Shown: in pieces, positions 18,785 through 27,998 of the stretch
Position numbering within the stretch: the stretch's first letter is position 1
Layout of the letters: every line of letters begins with the position of its first letter
NCBI RefSeq assembly: GCF_002250505.1
Contig: NZ_NJGY01000004.1
Span: 568,197 to 632,196, forward strand
Length of the DNA stretch: 64,000 bases
From: Janthinobacterium sp. PC23-8
GTDB taxonomy: Bacteria > Pseudomonadota > Gammaproteobacteria > Burkholderiales > Burkholderiaceae_D
Reading direction: 5' to 3'
Made by a program: the position numbers and the translations under genes
Notes under the pieces: generated by a model
What the model was told of the DNA's origin: nothing
Seen by the model: the letters and a program-made list of their open reading frames with translations, nothing else
Database searches by the model: none

Positions 18785-18803
18785 CGATTGCATCAAGCAA
18801 TCG
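18785..18803 (-). terminator. hairpin between preA and the NCS1 gene
   Basis: A perfect 7-bp stem CGATTGC/GCAATCG with a 5-nt loop lies in the 131-bp gap between preA and the permease gene. The following T-run is weak. It may attenuate or process the operon mRNA rather than end it. Confidence 0.35.
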
Positions 18804-18859
18804 AGCTTACCGCAATCAACGGGGAATGTTTATAAATAAACACACGCAAAAATCGTGCC

Positions 18860-20140
18860 CTATACCGTTTCCAGCACCGCCCGCGGGTTTCTGGGGTCTT
18901 GCGTCCAGTTCATGTAGGGCTTGCCTGTTGCTTGCGGCACCATGGTGATGCAGCCCTGCACCGGACAGGTGATTTCGCACAGGTTGCAGCCCACGCATTC
19001 TTCCTTGATCACCTCGTAGGTGCGCGTGCCGGCGGCGTCGATCAGCTGCGCGATCGACTGGTGCGAGGTGTCTTCGCAGGCCACATAGCACTTGCCGCAT
19101 TTGATGCAGTCGTCCTGGTTGATCTGCGCGATCACCTGGTAATTCATGTCCAGGTATTTCCAGTCCGTCGTGTTGGCCACGGCCTTGCCGGCAAAGTCGC
19201 TGATGCGCGCATAGCCTTTCTCGTCCATCCAGCGCGACAGGCCGTCCTTCATCTCGTCGACGATACGGAAACCATGCAGCATGGCGGCCGTGCAGACCTG
19301 CACGCAGCCGGCGCCCAGGGCCAGGAATTCGGCCGCGTCGCGCCAGTTGCCGATGCCGCCGATGCCGGAAATCGGCAGGCCGCGCGTTAGCGGATCGCGG
19401 GCGATTTCGGCCACCATATTGAGCGCGATCGGCTTGACGGCCGCGCCGCAATAGCCGCCGTGGGTGCTGGCGCCGCCGACTATCGGCAAGGCCACCATGC
19501 GGTCCAGGTCCAGCGAGGTAATCGAGTTGATGGTGTTGATCAACGATACCGCGTCGGCGCCGCCGGCCTTGGCCGCACGCGCCGGCATGCGCACGTCGGT
19601 GATATTGGGCGTGAGCTTGACGATCACCGGCAATTTGCTGTGCTTCTTGCACCAGGCGGTGACCATCTGCACGTACTCTGGCACCTGGCCCACGGCCGCG
19701 CCCATGCCCCGCTCCGGCATGCCGTGCGGGCAGCCGAAATTGAGCTCGATGCCGTCGGCGCCCGTCGCTTCCACCTTCGGCAAAATATCGGCCCAGTAGT
19801 GCTCTTCGCACGGCAGCATCAAGGAGACGATCATGGCGCGGTCGGGCCAGTCCTTTTTCACCTGCGTGATTTCGCGCAGGTTGATTTCCAGGGAGCGGTC
19901 GGTAATGAGCTCGATATTGTTGAAGCCGACCACTTCGCGGTTCTTGCCGTACAGGGCGGAATAACGCGACGAAACATTGACGGCGGCCGGGTCTTCGCCC
20001 AGGGTTTTCCACACCACGCCGCCCCACCCCGCTTCAAACGCGCGCACCACATTGTAGGCCTTGTCGGTCGGCGGCGCGGAGGCCAGCCAGAAAGGGTTCG
20101 GCGCCTTGATGCCGCAAAATTCGATGCTCAGATCAGCCAT
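18860..20140 (-). CDS. preA: NAD-dependent dihydropyrimidine dehydrogenase, subunit PreA
   Basis: A 426-aa catalytic subunit reducing uracil and thymine to the 5,6-dihydro forms. Residues 1 to about 310 are an FMN-binding TIM barrel related to dihydroorotate dehydrogenase, with active-site Cys137 in ELNFGCPHGM. The C-terminus carries two 4Fe-4S motifs, CIKCGKCYVACED and CVGCNLCEITCPV, for electrons from PreT. Its ATG overlaps the preT stop by one base (TAATG), so the subunits are coupled. It is cytoplasmic. Confidence 0.96.
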   Translation of the reverse strand: MADLSIEFCGIKAPNPFWLASAPPTDKAYNVVRAFEAGWGGVVWKTLGEDPAAVNVSSRYSALYGKNREVVGFNNIELITDRSLEINLREITQVKKDWPDRAMIVSLMLPCEEHYWADILPKVEATGADGIELNFGCPHGMPERGMGAAVGQVPEYVQMVTAWCKKHSKLPVIVKLTPNITDVRMPARAAKAGGADAVSLINTINSITSLDLDRMVALPIVGGASTHGGYCGAAVKPIALNMVAEIARDPLTRGLPISGIGGIGNWRDAAEFLALGAGCVQVCTAAMLHGFRIVDEMKDGLSRWMDEKGYARISDFAGKAVANTTDWKYLDMNYQVIAQINQDDCIKCGKCYVACEDTSHQSIAQLIDAAGTRTYEVIKEECVGCNLCEITCPVQGCITMVPQATGKPYMNWTQDPRNPRAVLETV

Positions 20141-21510
20141 TATGCAGCCTCCACTTTGTTGAGAAGATCGGCATGGATGGCCAGTGCGGCCAGCTTGCCA
20201 TGCTGGACGGCTTGCACCGTCAGGTCCTGCCCCGGCGCCACGCAGTCGCCGCCCGCATAGATGCCCGGCAGCACCGTGCGAAAACCGGCGTCAACAAAGA
20301 TCTTGTCGCCTTCGCGCCGCAAGAGCGCTGCCATCGGGTCGTTCAGCACCTGCGTATCGAGGCTCTGGCCGATGGCCTTGAAGATGGCGTCGGCCACCAC
20401 GTCCATCGTCTCGCCCGTGCCCATCAAACGCGCGCCGTCCATGCGGGTTCTTTCAAAGCGCATGCCGGCCACCTTGCCCTCGCTGTTCAACAGCACCTGC
20501 TGCGGCTGGGCCCAGGTCAGCATGCGTACCTGGTTGGCCTTGGCGATCTCCTGTTCATGGTGGGTGGCCGTCATGGCGTCGAAACCGCGGCGGTAGACCA
20601 GCGTGACTTCTTCGGCGCCCAGGCGCTGGATCTGCACCGCCATGTCGATGGCCGTATTGCCGGCGCCAATCACGATGGCGCGCTTGGGCACCGGCAGCGC
20701 GGCCAGGTCGTCGGCCTGGCGCAGCGCGCTGATATAGTCGACGGCGGCCAGCAAACCCGGCGCATCTTCGCCCGTCAGGCCCAGCTGGCGGCTGGCGCCC
20801 AGTCCCAGCCCCAGGAACACGGCGTCGTACTGCGCATGCAGCTCGCGCAGCTGCACATTTTCACCGAGCACCTGGCTACATCGGATGCTGATGCCGCCGA
20901 TCCCGAGCAAAAACTCCACTTCCTTCTGCGCGAAGTTGTCGGTCAGCTTGTATTTGGCGATGCCGTATTCATTGAGGCCGCCGGCCTTGCCTTCCTTTTC
21001 AAAGATCACCACGTCATGGCCCAGCATGGCCAGGCGGTGCGCGCACGACAGGCCGGCCGGGCCGGCGCCGACAATGGCGATGGTCTTGCCGGTGGCGGCG
21101 GCGCGCTTGAACGGATGGCTGGCGAACCGCATGTGGTCGACCGCATAGCGCTGCAAGAGGCCGATTTTCACGGGCTGGCCTTCGGCGTCGTGGTTGCGCA
21201 CGCAGACGTCTTCGCACAGGATTTCTGTCGGGCAGACGCGGGCACAGCTGCCGCCCAGGATATTGCTTTTCAGGATGCCGACCGCCGCGCCATTGATGTT
21301 CTTGTCATGGATATTGCGGATAAAGCTGGCCACGTCGATCTCGGACGGACAGATGCGGCTGCACGGCGCATCGTAGCAATACAGGCAGCGCGCGCTTTCG
21401 ATGGCGGCCTGGCGCGCCGTCAAGGGCGGCGCCAGGTCGGTGAAGTGGCCGGCCAGTTCAGCGCCGGGCAGCTCGGGGGGCGGCAAATAACGCAGGGATT
21501 CGATCATCAC
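20140..21510 (-). CDS. preT: NAD-dependent dihydropyrimidine dehydrogenase, subunit PreT
   Basis: A 456-aa electron-input subunit. N-terminal iron-sulfur cysteines are in CLYCYDAPCSRICP and CARVCPTEILCEDVC. An FAD-binding GAGPAGLSCAHRLA follows near 150, then an NAD(P)-binding VIGAGNTAIDMAVQ near 285 and a final GGDCVAPGQDLTVQAVQHGK for FAD. This is the GltD-like fold shared with the N-terminal half of eukaryotic dihydropyrimidine dehydrogenase. It passes NAD(P)H electrons to PreA. It lies between mmsA and preA in the operon. Confidence 0.95.
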   Translation of the reverse strand: MMIESLRYLPPPELPGAELAGHFTDLAPPLTARQAAIESARCLYCYDAPCSRICPSEIDVASFIRNIHDKNINGAAVGILKSNILGGSCARVCPTEILCEDVCVRNHDAEGQPVKIGLLQRYAVDHMRFASHPFKRAAATGKTIAIVGAGPAGLSCAHRLAMLGHDVVIFEKEGKAGGLNEYGIAKYKLTDNFAQKEVEFLLGIGGISIRCSQVLGENVQLRELHAQYDAVFLGLGLGASRQLGLTGEDAPGLLAAVDYISALRQADDLAALPVPKRAIVIGAGNTAIDMAVQIQRLGAEEVTLVYRRGFDAMTATHHEQEIAKANQVRMLTWAQPQQVLLNSEGKVAGMRFERTRMDGARLMGTGETMDVVADAIFKAIGQSLDTQVLNDPMAALLRREGDKIFVDAGFRTVLPGIYAGGDCVAPGQDLTVQAVQHGKLAALAIHADLLNKVEAA

Positions 21511-21558
21511 GCTTTCCTCTTGTTCGCTACGGTCAATGGTGGGTGACGGGTGACGCCC

Positions 21559-23061
21559 TTACTTCATCTGTGGAAAAGCAAATTCCACACCAGCGCTGGC
21601 GGTATTGGGCCAGCGCTGCATCACGGCCTTGTGGCGCGTGTAGAAGCGCACGCCTTCGGGGCCGTACGCATGGTGGTCGCCGAACATGCTGCGCTTCCAG
21701 CCGCCGAAACTGTTGAAGGCCATCGGCACCGGCAGCGGCACATTGACGCCAACCATGCCGACCTGGATCTGGCGCACGAATTCGCGCGCCACGCCGCCGT
21801 CGCGCGTGTAGATGGCCACGCCATTGCCGTACTCGTTGGCGTTGATCAGCTCTACCGCATGCACCACGTCGGGCGCGCGCAGCATGCACAGCACGGGGCC
21901 AAAAATTTCTTCCTTGTAGATGCTCATGTCGGGCGTCACATGGTCAAACAGCGTGCCGCCGACAAAGAAGCCGTTTTCGCGCCCCACCACCACGTGGTTG
22001 CGGCCATCGACGACCAGGGTCGCGCCCTGCTCCACGCCCGAGGCGATCAGTTTTTCGATGCGCTGCTTGGCGGCAAGAGACACCACCGGACCCATTTCCG
22101 CACCGTCGGCCATGCCATCGCGTACTTTCAGTGCGGCCGTGCGCGTTGCCAGTGCGTTGATCAATTTGTCGCCCGCGTCGCCGACGGCCACCACCACCGA
22201 AATGGCCATGCAGCGCTCGCCGGCCGAACCGTAGGCCGCGCCGATCAGCGCGTCGACCGTCATGTCCATGTCGGCGTCGGGCATCACCACCATATGGTTT
22301 TTCGCGCCGCCCAAGGCTTGGACGCGCTTGCCGCTGGCGCTGCCGCGCGCATAGATATATTCGGCAATCGGGGTCGAACCGACAAAGCTGATGGCCTGCA
22401 CCACCGGGTGATCGAGCAGGGCGTCAACCGTGACCTTGTCGCCCTGCACCACGTTGAACACGCCATCGGGCAGGCCCGCCTCTTTCAGCAATTTCGCATG
22501 CAGCAGCGAGGCCGACGGATCGCGCTCGGACGGCTTCAGGACAAAGGTATTGCCGCAGGCAATTGCCACCGGGAACATCCACATCGGCACCATCACCGGG
22601 AAATTGAAGGGCGTGATGCCGGCCACCACGCCGAGCGCCTGGCGCATCGACCAGGCGTCGATGCCGCGCGAAATCTGGTCCGTGAATTCGCCTTTCAGCA
22701 ATTGCGGTATGCCGACGGCAAACTCGACCATCTCGATGCCGCGCGCCACCTCCCCCTGGGCGTCGGCAAAGGTCTTGCCATGTTCACGCGTGAGCATGGC
22801 GGCAAATTCATCGGTGTGCTGCTGGCACAGCTGCAGGTAGCGAAACAGCACCCGTGCACGGGTCAAGGGCGGCGTGGCCGACCACGACGGAAAGGCGGCG
22901 GCCGCCGCTTGCACGGCCGTGTCGACGTCCTCAAGCGTGCCCAGCGCGACCCTCGCCACCGGCTCGCCCAGGGCGGGGTTGTACACGTCGCCGTAGCGCC
23001 CGCTCCGGGTGTCGACTTTGGCGCCGTTGATAAAGTGGGTAATCGTATCGAGATCGTTCAT
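21559..23061 (-). CDS. mmsA: CoA-acylating (methyl)malonate-semialdehyde dehydrogenase
   Basis: A 500-aa aldehyde dehydrogenase superfamily member. The catalytic cysteine is Cys284 in GSAGERCMAISVVVAVG. The NAD-site pattern ITPFNFPVMVPMWMFP is characteristic of MmsA. It converts malonate semialdehyde to acetyl-CoA and methylmalonate semialdehyde to propionyl-CoA, the last step for uracil and thymine carbon respectively. It follows the aminotransferase gene by 8 bp, which supplies its substrate. Confidence 0.94.
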   Translation of the reverse strand: MNDLDTITHFINGAKVDTRSGRYGDVYNPALGEPVARVALGTLEDVDTAVQAAAAAFPSWSATPPLTRARVLFRYLQLCQQHTDEFAAMLTREHGKTFADAQGEVARGIEMVEFAVGIPQLLKGEFTDQISRGIDAWSMRQALGVVAGITPFNFPVMVPMWMFPVAIACGNTFVLKPSERDPSASLLHAKLLKEAGLPDGVFNVVQGDKVTVDALLDHPVVQAISFVGSTPIAEYIYARGSASGKRVQALGGAKNHMVVMPDADMDMTVDALIGAAYGSAGERCMAISVVVAVGDAGDKLINALATRTAALKVRDGMADGAEMGPVVSLAAKQRIEKLIASGVEQGATLVVDGRNHVVVGRENGFFVGGTLFDHVTPDMSIYKEEIFGPVLCMLRAPDVVHAVELINANEYGNGVAIYTRDGGVAREFVRQIQVGMVGVNVPLPVPMAFNSFGGWKRSMFGDHHAYGPEGVRFYTRHKAVMQRWPNTASAGVEFAFPQMK

Positions 23062-23069
23062 GGGTGTTC

Positions 23070-24398
23070 CTAGTCGAGATTTTTGAGTACGGTGGCCAGC
23101 TTGCCGAACAGCTCGTCGATATGCTGCTTTTCCAGCACCAGCGGCGGCGACAGGGCGATAATGTCGCCGGTGGTGCGGATCAGGACGCCGTCGGCAAACG
23201 CCTGCTTGAAGGCGCTAAAGGCGCGCGCGCCGGGTTTGCCGGCGATGGCGTCAAGTTCGATGCCGGCGATCAGGCCGATGCTGCGCAGGTCGATCACGTG
23301 CGGCAGGCCTTTCAGGGAATGGACCGCATCCTGCCAGTAAGCCTGCATGCTTTTTGCGTGACCGAGGATGTCCTGTTCCTCGAACACCTGCAAGGTCGCC
23401 AGCGAGGCGGCGCAGGCCAGCGGGTGGCCGGAATAGGTGTAGCCGTGGAACAGTTCAATGCCGGGCGGCGCGTCCATGAAGGCGTCGTGGATATGCTGTT
23501 TGCTGAACACGGCGCCCATCGGCACCATGCCGTTGGTGAGACCTTTGGCGGTGGTCATCAGGTCCGGTTCGACGTCGAAATAGTCGGCGGCAAATGGCGT
23601 CGTCATGCGGCCAAAGCCGGTGATCACTTCGTCGAAAATCAACAGGATGCCGTGTTTGGTGCACAGTTCGCGCAAGCGTTTCAAGTAGCCCTTGGGCGGG
23701 ATCAGCACGCCGGTGGAGCCGGCCACCGGTTCGACGATGACGGCGGCAATGGTGGAGGCGTCATGCAGGGCGACGATGCGTTCGAGTTCATCAGCCAGGT
23801 GGGTGCCGTATTCGGGTTCGCCTTTGGTGTAGGCGTTTTTTTCCAGGTTGTGCGTGTGCGGCAAATGATCGACGCCGGGCAGCATGGGGCCGAAGGTCTT
23901 GCGGTTGCCGGCGATGCCGCCCACCGATATGCCGCCAAAGCCCACGCCGTGATAACCGCGTTCGCGGCCGATCAACCGCGTGCGACCGCCCTCGCCGCGC
24001 GCCTTGTGGTAGGCCAGTGCGATTTTCAGGGCCGTGTCCACCGCTTCGGAACCGGAGTTGGTATAGAACACATGGCCGAATTTATGGCCCGTGTAATCCA
24101 TCAGTTTTTCAGCCAGTTCAAAGGCGGCCGGATGGCCCATCTGGAAGGTGGGCGCGAAGTCGAGCTGGCCCACCATGTCGCGGATGGCGCCGACAATCTT
24201 CGGTTGCGCATGGCCGCAGGGCACGCACCACAGGCCGGCCGTGCCGTCGAGAATGCTGTTGCCGTCGACGTCCTTGTAATACATGCCTTCGGCCGACACC
24301 AGCAGGCGCGGATTGGCCTTGAAGTCGCGGTTATTGGTAAAGGGCATCCAGAATGCCGACATCGATGCCGGCCTTGCTGTATGACTGAATTCGCTCAT
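23070..24398 (-). CDS. beta-alanine--pyruvate type aminotransferase (class III)
   Basis: A 442-aa PLP aminotransferase of class III (omega-amino acid:pyruvate). PLP residues are Asp256 in LLIFDEVITGFGR and Lys285 in TTAKGLTNG. It deaminates beta-alanine and beta-aminoisobutyrate to the semialdehydes used by MmsA. I start it at ATG 24398 with GGGAG 6 nt upstream; the frame to 24542 crosses the promoter region. It is the first gene of the reductive pyrimidine operon, divergent from a MocR-type regulator gene 199 bp away. Confidence 0.93.
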   Translation of the reverse strand: MSEFSHTARPASMSAFWMPFTNNRDFKANPRLLVSAEGMYYKDVDGNSILDGTAGLWCVPCGHAQPKIVGAIRDMVGQLDFAPTFQMGHPAAFELAEKLMDYTGHKFGHVFYTNSGSEAVDTALKIALAYHKARGEGGRTRLIGRERGYHGVGFGGISVGGIAGNRKTFGPMLPGVDHLPHTHNLEKNAYTKGEPEYGTHLADELERIVALHDASTIAAVIVEPVAGSTGVLIPPKGYLKRLRELCTKHGILLIFDEVITGFGRMTTPFAADYFDVEPDLMTTAKGLTNGMVPMGAVFSKQHIHDAFMDAPPGIELFHGYTYSGHPLACAASLATLQVFEEQDILGHAKSMQAYWQDAVHSLKGLPHVIDLRSIGLIAGIELDAIAGKPGARAFSAFKQAFADGVLIRTTGDIIALSPPLVLEKQHIDELFGKLATVLKNLD

Positions 24399-24597
24399 GA
24401 ATTTCTCCCAGGAATGCTGACATGCCGCCAAACATTGTTTTTGACGGCGCGTAAAATAATTTACCGGTTGGCAAAAAGCTGATGTAATAATAGGCAGGCC
24501 ATCACCGATAAGCACAGATACACAAACGGCAAAAAACCCCAACCGTACAGGTCATGAAACCACTACAGTTTTTGTGCAGGCAGCATAAGGAGCCACC

Positions 24598-26091
24598 GTG
24601 AAGCACAAAGCAAGCGAAGACGCGGACGAGGTGCAGGAAACCGTGCCGGAAACCGCACCGGAAGCGGGCAGCGGCTGGCCCGTGCTGGAAATCGGCCGCC
24701 ACAAGAAAGGCGGCCTGGTCGAGCAGATCGTGACCGCCATCAGCGTGATGGTGGGCAGCCGCGCGCTGCGCATCGGCACGCGCATGCCCTCGGTGCGCCA
24801 GTTTGCCAAATGCAATGGCGTGTCGACCTTCACGGTGGTCGAGTCGTATGACCGGCTGGTCAACCTGGGCTTGCTGTCGTCGCGGCGCGGCTCCGGCTAT
24901 TTTGTCGCCCGCCACGACGTGGCCGGCTCGCCGCAGACGCCAGCCCATGCCAGCGCCACCCCCAGCGCCATCGACGCACTGACGCCCGACCTGTATTCGG
25001 GCGTGTCGGAGGCGCTGCCGGTGGGCGCCGGCTGGCTGCCGCCGGAAATGTATGGCGAAGCGACCATCCTCGACGCCGTGCGCCAGGCCATGCGCATCCC
25101 CGCCAGCCGCCTGCGCGGCTATGGCCATCCACTTGGTTTTGCCTCGCTGCGCCAGCACCTGGCTGGCAGCTTGTCCGACGAGCTGTTCCAGGTCGAGCCG
25201 GACCAGGTATTGCTCACCCACGGCGCCACCCATGCTTTTGACCTGATCCTGCGCAGCCTGACCAAGCCGGGTGATACGGTGCTGGTGGAAGAGCCCGGCT
25301 ACAGCAATCTGCACTCGCTGATACGCCACCACGGCTGCATCCCGGTCGGCATTGCACGCGGCGAAGCGGGGCTGGACCTCGATGCGCTGGCCCTGGAAGC
25401 GGCGCGCACCCAGCCGAAGATCATGTTCGTCAATACGGTGCTGCAAAACCCGCTCGGCACCTCATTGAGCCAGGCGCAGACGCACCGGCTGCTGGCGCTG
25501 GCCGAACAGTTCGATTTCTGGCTGGTGGAAGACGATATCTACCGCGAACTGGCCGCGCGCGGCGAAGCGTCGCTGGCGGCCATGGACGGCTTGCGGCGCG
25601 TGATCCGCGTCGGCAGCTTTTCCAAGACCCTGTCGCCGGTGCTGCGCGTGGGCTCGATCTGCGCCTCGCCCTCGCTGGTGGCCGAACTGGTGCGCGTAAA
25701 AATGCTGGCCGGCCTGACAACCTCGGAAATCAATGAGCGCGCCGTGCTGCACGCGGTCTCGGCGCGGCCCTACAAACGCATGATCGAGCGCCTGGTGGCG
25801 CAGCTCGATGCGGGGCGCGAGCGCAGCATCGACTGCCTGGCGCAGGCCGGCCTGGCACCGGTGGCGCGTCCGCGCGGCGGCATGTTCGTCAGCGCCGGCT
25901 GGCCCGACGTGCAAACGCCGCAGTGGAACGGCAAGCTGGTGGCCGAGCAGGCCTTGAAGGCCGGCATTTTGCTGTCGCCGAATGAATTTTTCATGTTGCG
26001 CGCGCCCAGCACCGTGTGGTTCCGTTTTAACGTCGCCTACACCGATCACCCGGTGCTGCAGGCATTCCTGCAATCGATACGCCCACGCTAA
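24598..26091 (+). CDS. MocR-type (GntR HTH + aminotransferase-fold) regulator of the pyrimidine operon
   Basis: A 497-aa fusion. A GntR-type winged helix lies at about 38-105 (IGTRMPSVRQFAKCNGVSTFTVVESYDRL). A class-I aminotransferase-like domain that binds PLP follows, with NTVLQNPLGTSLS, WLVEDDIYRELA and SFSKTLSPVLRVG, where the Lys is the likely Schiff-base residue. It starts with GTG 24598; AAGGAG lies 6 nt upstream. It is divergent from the pyrimidine operon. TACAG occurs at 24546-24550 and 24564-24568, and TGCAG at 24575-24579, in the shared promoter region. MocR proteins often use direct repeats. A beta-alanine or semialdehyde aldimine as effector is plausible but inferred. Confidence 0.9.
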   Translation: MKHKASEDADEVQETVPETAPEAGSGWPVLEIGRHKKGGLVEQIVTAISVMVGSRALRIGTRMPSVRQFAKCNGVSTFTVVESYDRLVNLGLLSSRRGSGYFVARHDVAGSPQTPAHASATPSAIDALTPDLYSGVSEALPVGAGWLPPEMYGEATILDAVRQAMRIPASRLRGYGHPLGFASLRQHLAGSLSDELFQVEPDQVLLTHGATHAFDLILRSLTKPGDTVLVEEPGYSNLHSLIRHHGCIPVGIARGEAGLDLDALALEAARTQPKIMFVNTVLQNPLGTSLSQAQTHRLLALAEQFDFWLVEDDIYRELAARGEASLAAMDGLRRVIRVGSFSKTLSPVLRVGSICASPSLVAELVRVKMLAGLTTSEINERAVLHAVSARPYKRMIERLVAQLDAGRERSIDCLAQAGLAPVARPRGGMFVSAGWPDVQTPQWNGKLVAEQALKAGILLSPNEFFMLRAPSTVWFRFNVAYTDHPVLQAFLQSIRPR

Positions 26092-26101
26092 AGGCACGCC
26101 C

Positions 26102-26788
26102 ATGGCCAGCGACAAATCCCCTGCCCCGCAGCTGAAAAGCGCCAGCGGACGGCGTCTGCAAAACCGCGACCGCCTCGAGAGCGACATCCTGCTCCAAGCC
26201 GTGCGCGTATTCGCCGAAAGCGGCTACGAGGGCGCGTCGATCGCCACCATTGCCGAACGGGCCGGGCTGTCGAAGCAGAACCTGATGTACTACTTCCCCA
26301 GCAAGCAGCAGTTGTACCAGCGCGTGCTCGACGATGTGCTCGACGACTGGCTGGCGCGCATGGACCTGCTGGCCCATCCCGACGACGAACCGGGCGACGT
26401 GCTGCGCGCCTATATCAGCGCCAAGCTGCGCTTTTCGCGCGAGCAGCCGTGGGCCTCGCGCGTGTATGCGCTCGAGGTGATCAATGGCGCGCCGCTGTAC
26501 GGCGGGCAGATACGCGACAGAGTGGTGCCGCTGCTGCGCAAGGATATCGCCGTGTTCGAGCAATGGATCGCCGCCGGCAGGATCGCGCCGGTCAACGCCA
26601 CCCACCTGATGTTTACCATCTGGGCCATGACGCAGTCGTATGCCGATTTTTCGGCGCAGATGGCGCTGGTGCTCGATCGCAAGCAGCTGCTGCGCCGCGA
26701 CTTCGACGAAGCCGAACAGCTGATCACGCGGATGGTGCTGGCGGTCGTGGCCGTGCCGGATTTGACGGGCGAAAAAAAACCGCCCTGA
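26102..26788 (+). CDS. rutR: TetR family regulator, RutR-like
   Basis: A 228-aa TetR-type repressor. The HTH region is ILLQAVRVFAESGYEGASIATIAERAGLSKQNLMYYFPSKQQLYQRVL. The C-terminal domain has the RutR/YcdC pattern (RFSREQPWASRVYALEVINGAP, then IWAMTQSYADFSAQM). RutR of E. coli senses uracil and thymine and controls pyrimidine breakdown, purine degradation and carbamoyl phosphate synthesis. The gene begins 10 bp after the MocR gene, with AAAGG upstream, and the pair is probably co-transcribed. The ligand is inferred from family and context. Confidence 0.88.
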   Translation: MASDKSPAPQLKSASGRRLQNRDRLESDILLQAVRVFAESGYEGASIATIAERAGLSKQNLMYYFPSKQQLYQRVLDDVLDDWLARMDLLAHPDDEPGDVLRAYISAKLRFSREQPWASRVYALEVINGAPLYGGQIRDRVVPLLRKDIAVFEQWIAAGRIAPVNATHLMFTIWAMTQSYADFSAQMALVLDRKQLLRRDFDEAEQLITRMVLAVVAVPDLTGEKKPP

Positions 26789-26797
26789 AGACGGTTT
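26768..26797 (+). terminator. terminator-like hairpin at the end of rutR
   Basis: An A-run overlapping the rutR stop is followed by AAACCG, a short loop and CGGTTT. It lies between convergent genes and could act in both directions, although the downstream T-run is short. Confidence 0.45.
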
Positions 26798-26817
26798 GCA
26801 AAGCAGGTGGCGCAAGC

Positions 26818-27771
26818 TTACGCTGCGGCCTTGTTCTTGCGGCGGCGCGCGACGAAACCGACCAGGCCCAGGCCGGCCAGCAGCATGGCCCAGGTGCCTG
26901 GTTCCGGCACCGGCGAGACGGCGGCCGCAAAACCGGCCACATCGGTGGCGGCAAACGCCTTGTTATTCAGGGTCAGGTCGGCGTTCCAGCCACCGGCCAC
27001 CACGGTACCGAGGATTTTGCCACCGCCTCCGCCGATCACCGCATTCGGCGCCAGCACGCTGCCCAACACTTCGATGCCGCTGAAATTGACGCTGGTGGCA
27101 TCGACAAAGTTGAACAGCACGTTGTAGCCATTCAAGGCATTCATGCTCATGTTGCCCCAATTGGCATTACCGGTCAGGTTGAAGATCAGGGTCTTGGTCA
27201 CGCTGCTGTCGAGCGTGGACTGCAGGTTGTTGATCGATGCAAACGCGCTGGAAGTCATGTTGAACACTTCCACTGACTTGGCGCCGCCGGCACCGCTGGT
27301 CAGCGTCACCTGATTCGGCGAATACTTGTCGAGTACCTGAGCGCTGCCGGTGGCCGACAAGGTGGAAATGGCGCTCGATGTCTTGGTCACATTGCTCGAT
27401 GTGGTGGCAAACGACATCGCTGGCGCCGCCGAGGCCGGCGTGTGGGACAGGTTGGTGTTGGCCGCGATATTGGTGGTGGCGGCGTAATAGCCGCCAGCCA
27501 AGCTCCCATTGGAATACGAGAAATTGCCGCTGGAGATCACCGAATAATTGCCATAGGCGCCAGTGCCGACATTATACGAGCTACCCGATACATTGCCGTT
27601 TGCGACGATACCGCCGGCGATGCTGTTGTTGCCGACCGAGATATTGCTGAGGGAATAAAGATTCGCCTTGCCGACCAGGCCGGACAGGTCAAGCACATCG
27701 GCCTGGGCGGCGCCCGCTGCCATTGCAGTGGACAGTATCAGCAACGCTGGCACTTTCGACAAGGTTTTCAT
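26818..27771 (-). CDS. PEP-CTERM protein with choice-of-anchor A-like domain
   Basis: A 317-aa secreted protein. A Sec signal peptide occupies about residues 1-24 (LLILSTAMAAGAAQA). The middle is rich in Gly, Ser, Asn and Ala, with GSVLAPNAVIGGGGGKILGTVVAGG typical of choice-of-anchor A (collagen-binding-like) domains. The C-terminus is a classic exosortase signal: VPEPGTWAMLLAGLGLVGF then ARRRKNK. It should be processed by exosortase/EpsH-type sorting and released with the exopolysaccharide. It is convergent with rutR and unrelated to nucleobase metabolism. No partner exosortase gene lies in the window. Confidence 0.88.
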   Translation of the reverse strand: MKTLSKVPALLILSTAMAAGAAQADVLDLSGLVGKANLYSLSNISVGNNSIAGGIVANGNVSGSSYNVGTGAYGNYSVISSGNFSYSNGSLAGGYYAATTNIAANTNLSHTPASAAPAMSFATTSSNVTKTSSAISTLSATGSAQVLDKYSPNQVTLTSGAGGAKSVEVFNMTSSAFASINNLQSTLDSSVTKTLIFNLTGNANWGNMSMNALNGYNVLFNFVDATSVNFSGIEVLGSVLAPNAVIGGGGGKILGTVVAGGWNADLTLNNKAFAATDVAGFAAAVSPVPEPGTWAMLLAGLGLVGFVARRRKNKAAA

Positions 27772-27998
27772 TTTATTTCCAAAATTAACATTAACTTACC
27801 TAGAGGATATCATATTTACGTCTTTTGACTTGTCTCAAAAATAGATTATCTGTACTAAATAAATAACAATTATTTTCCAAAATGCAACTATCGAGCTATG
27901 CGGCACAAGCAGGCCAACAGCCCCTGCCCGCAACGAAATTCCCAAAGAACAATAGTCCAGTGATAGCATGGCGCGCTCACTACAGACAGAGGACAGGC

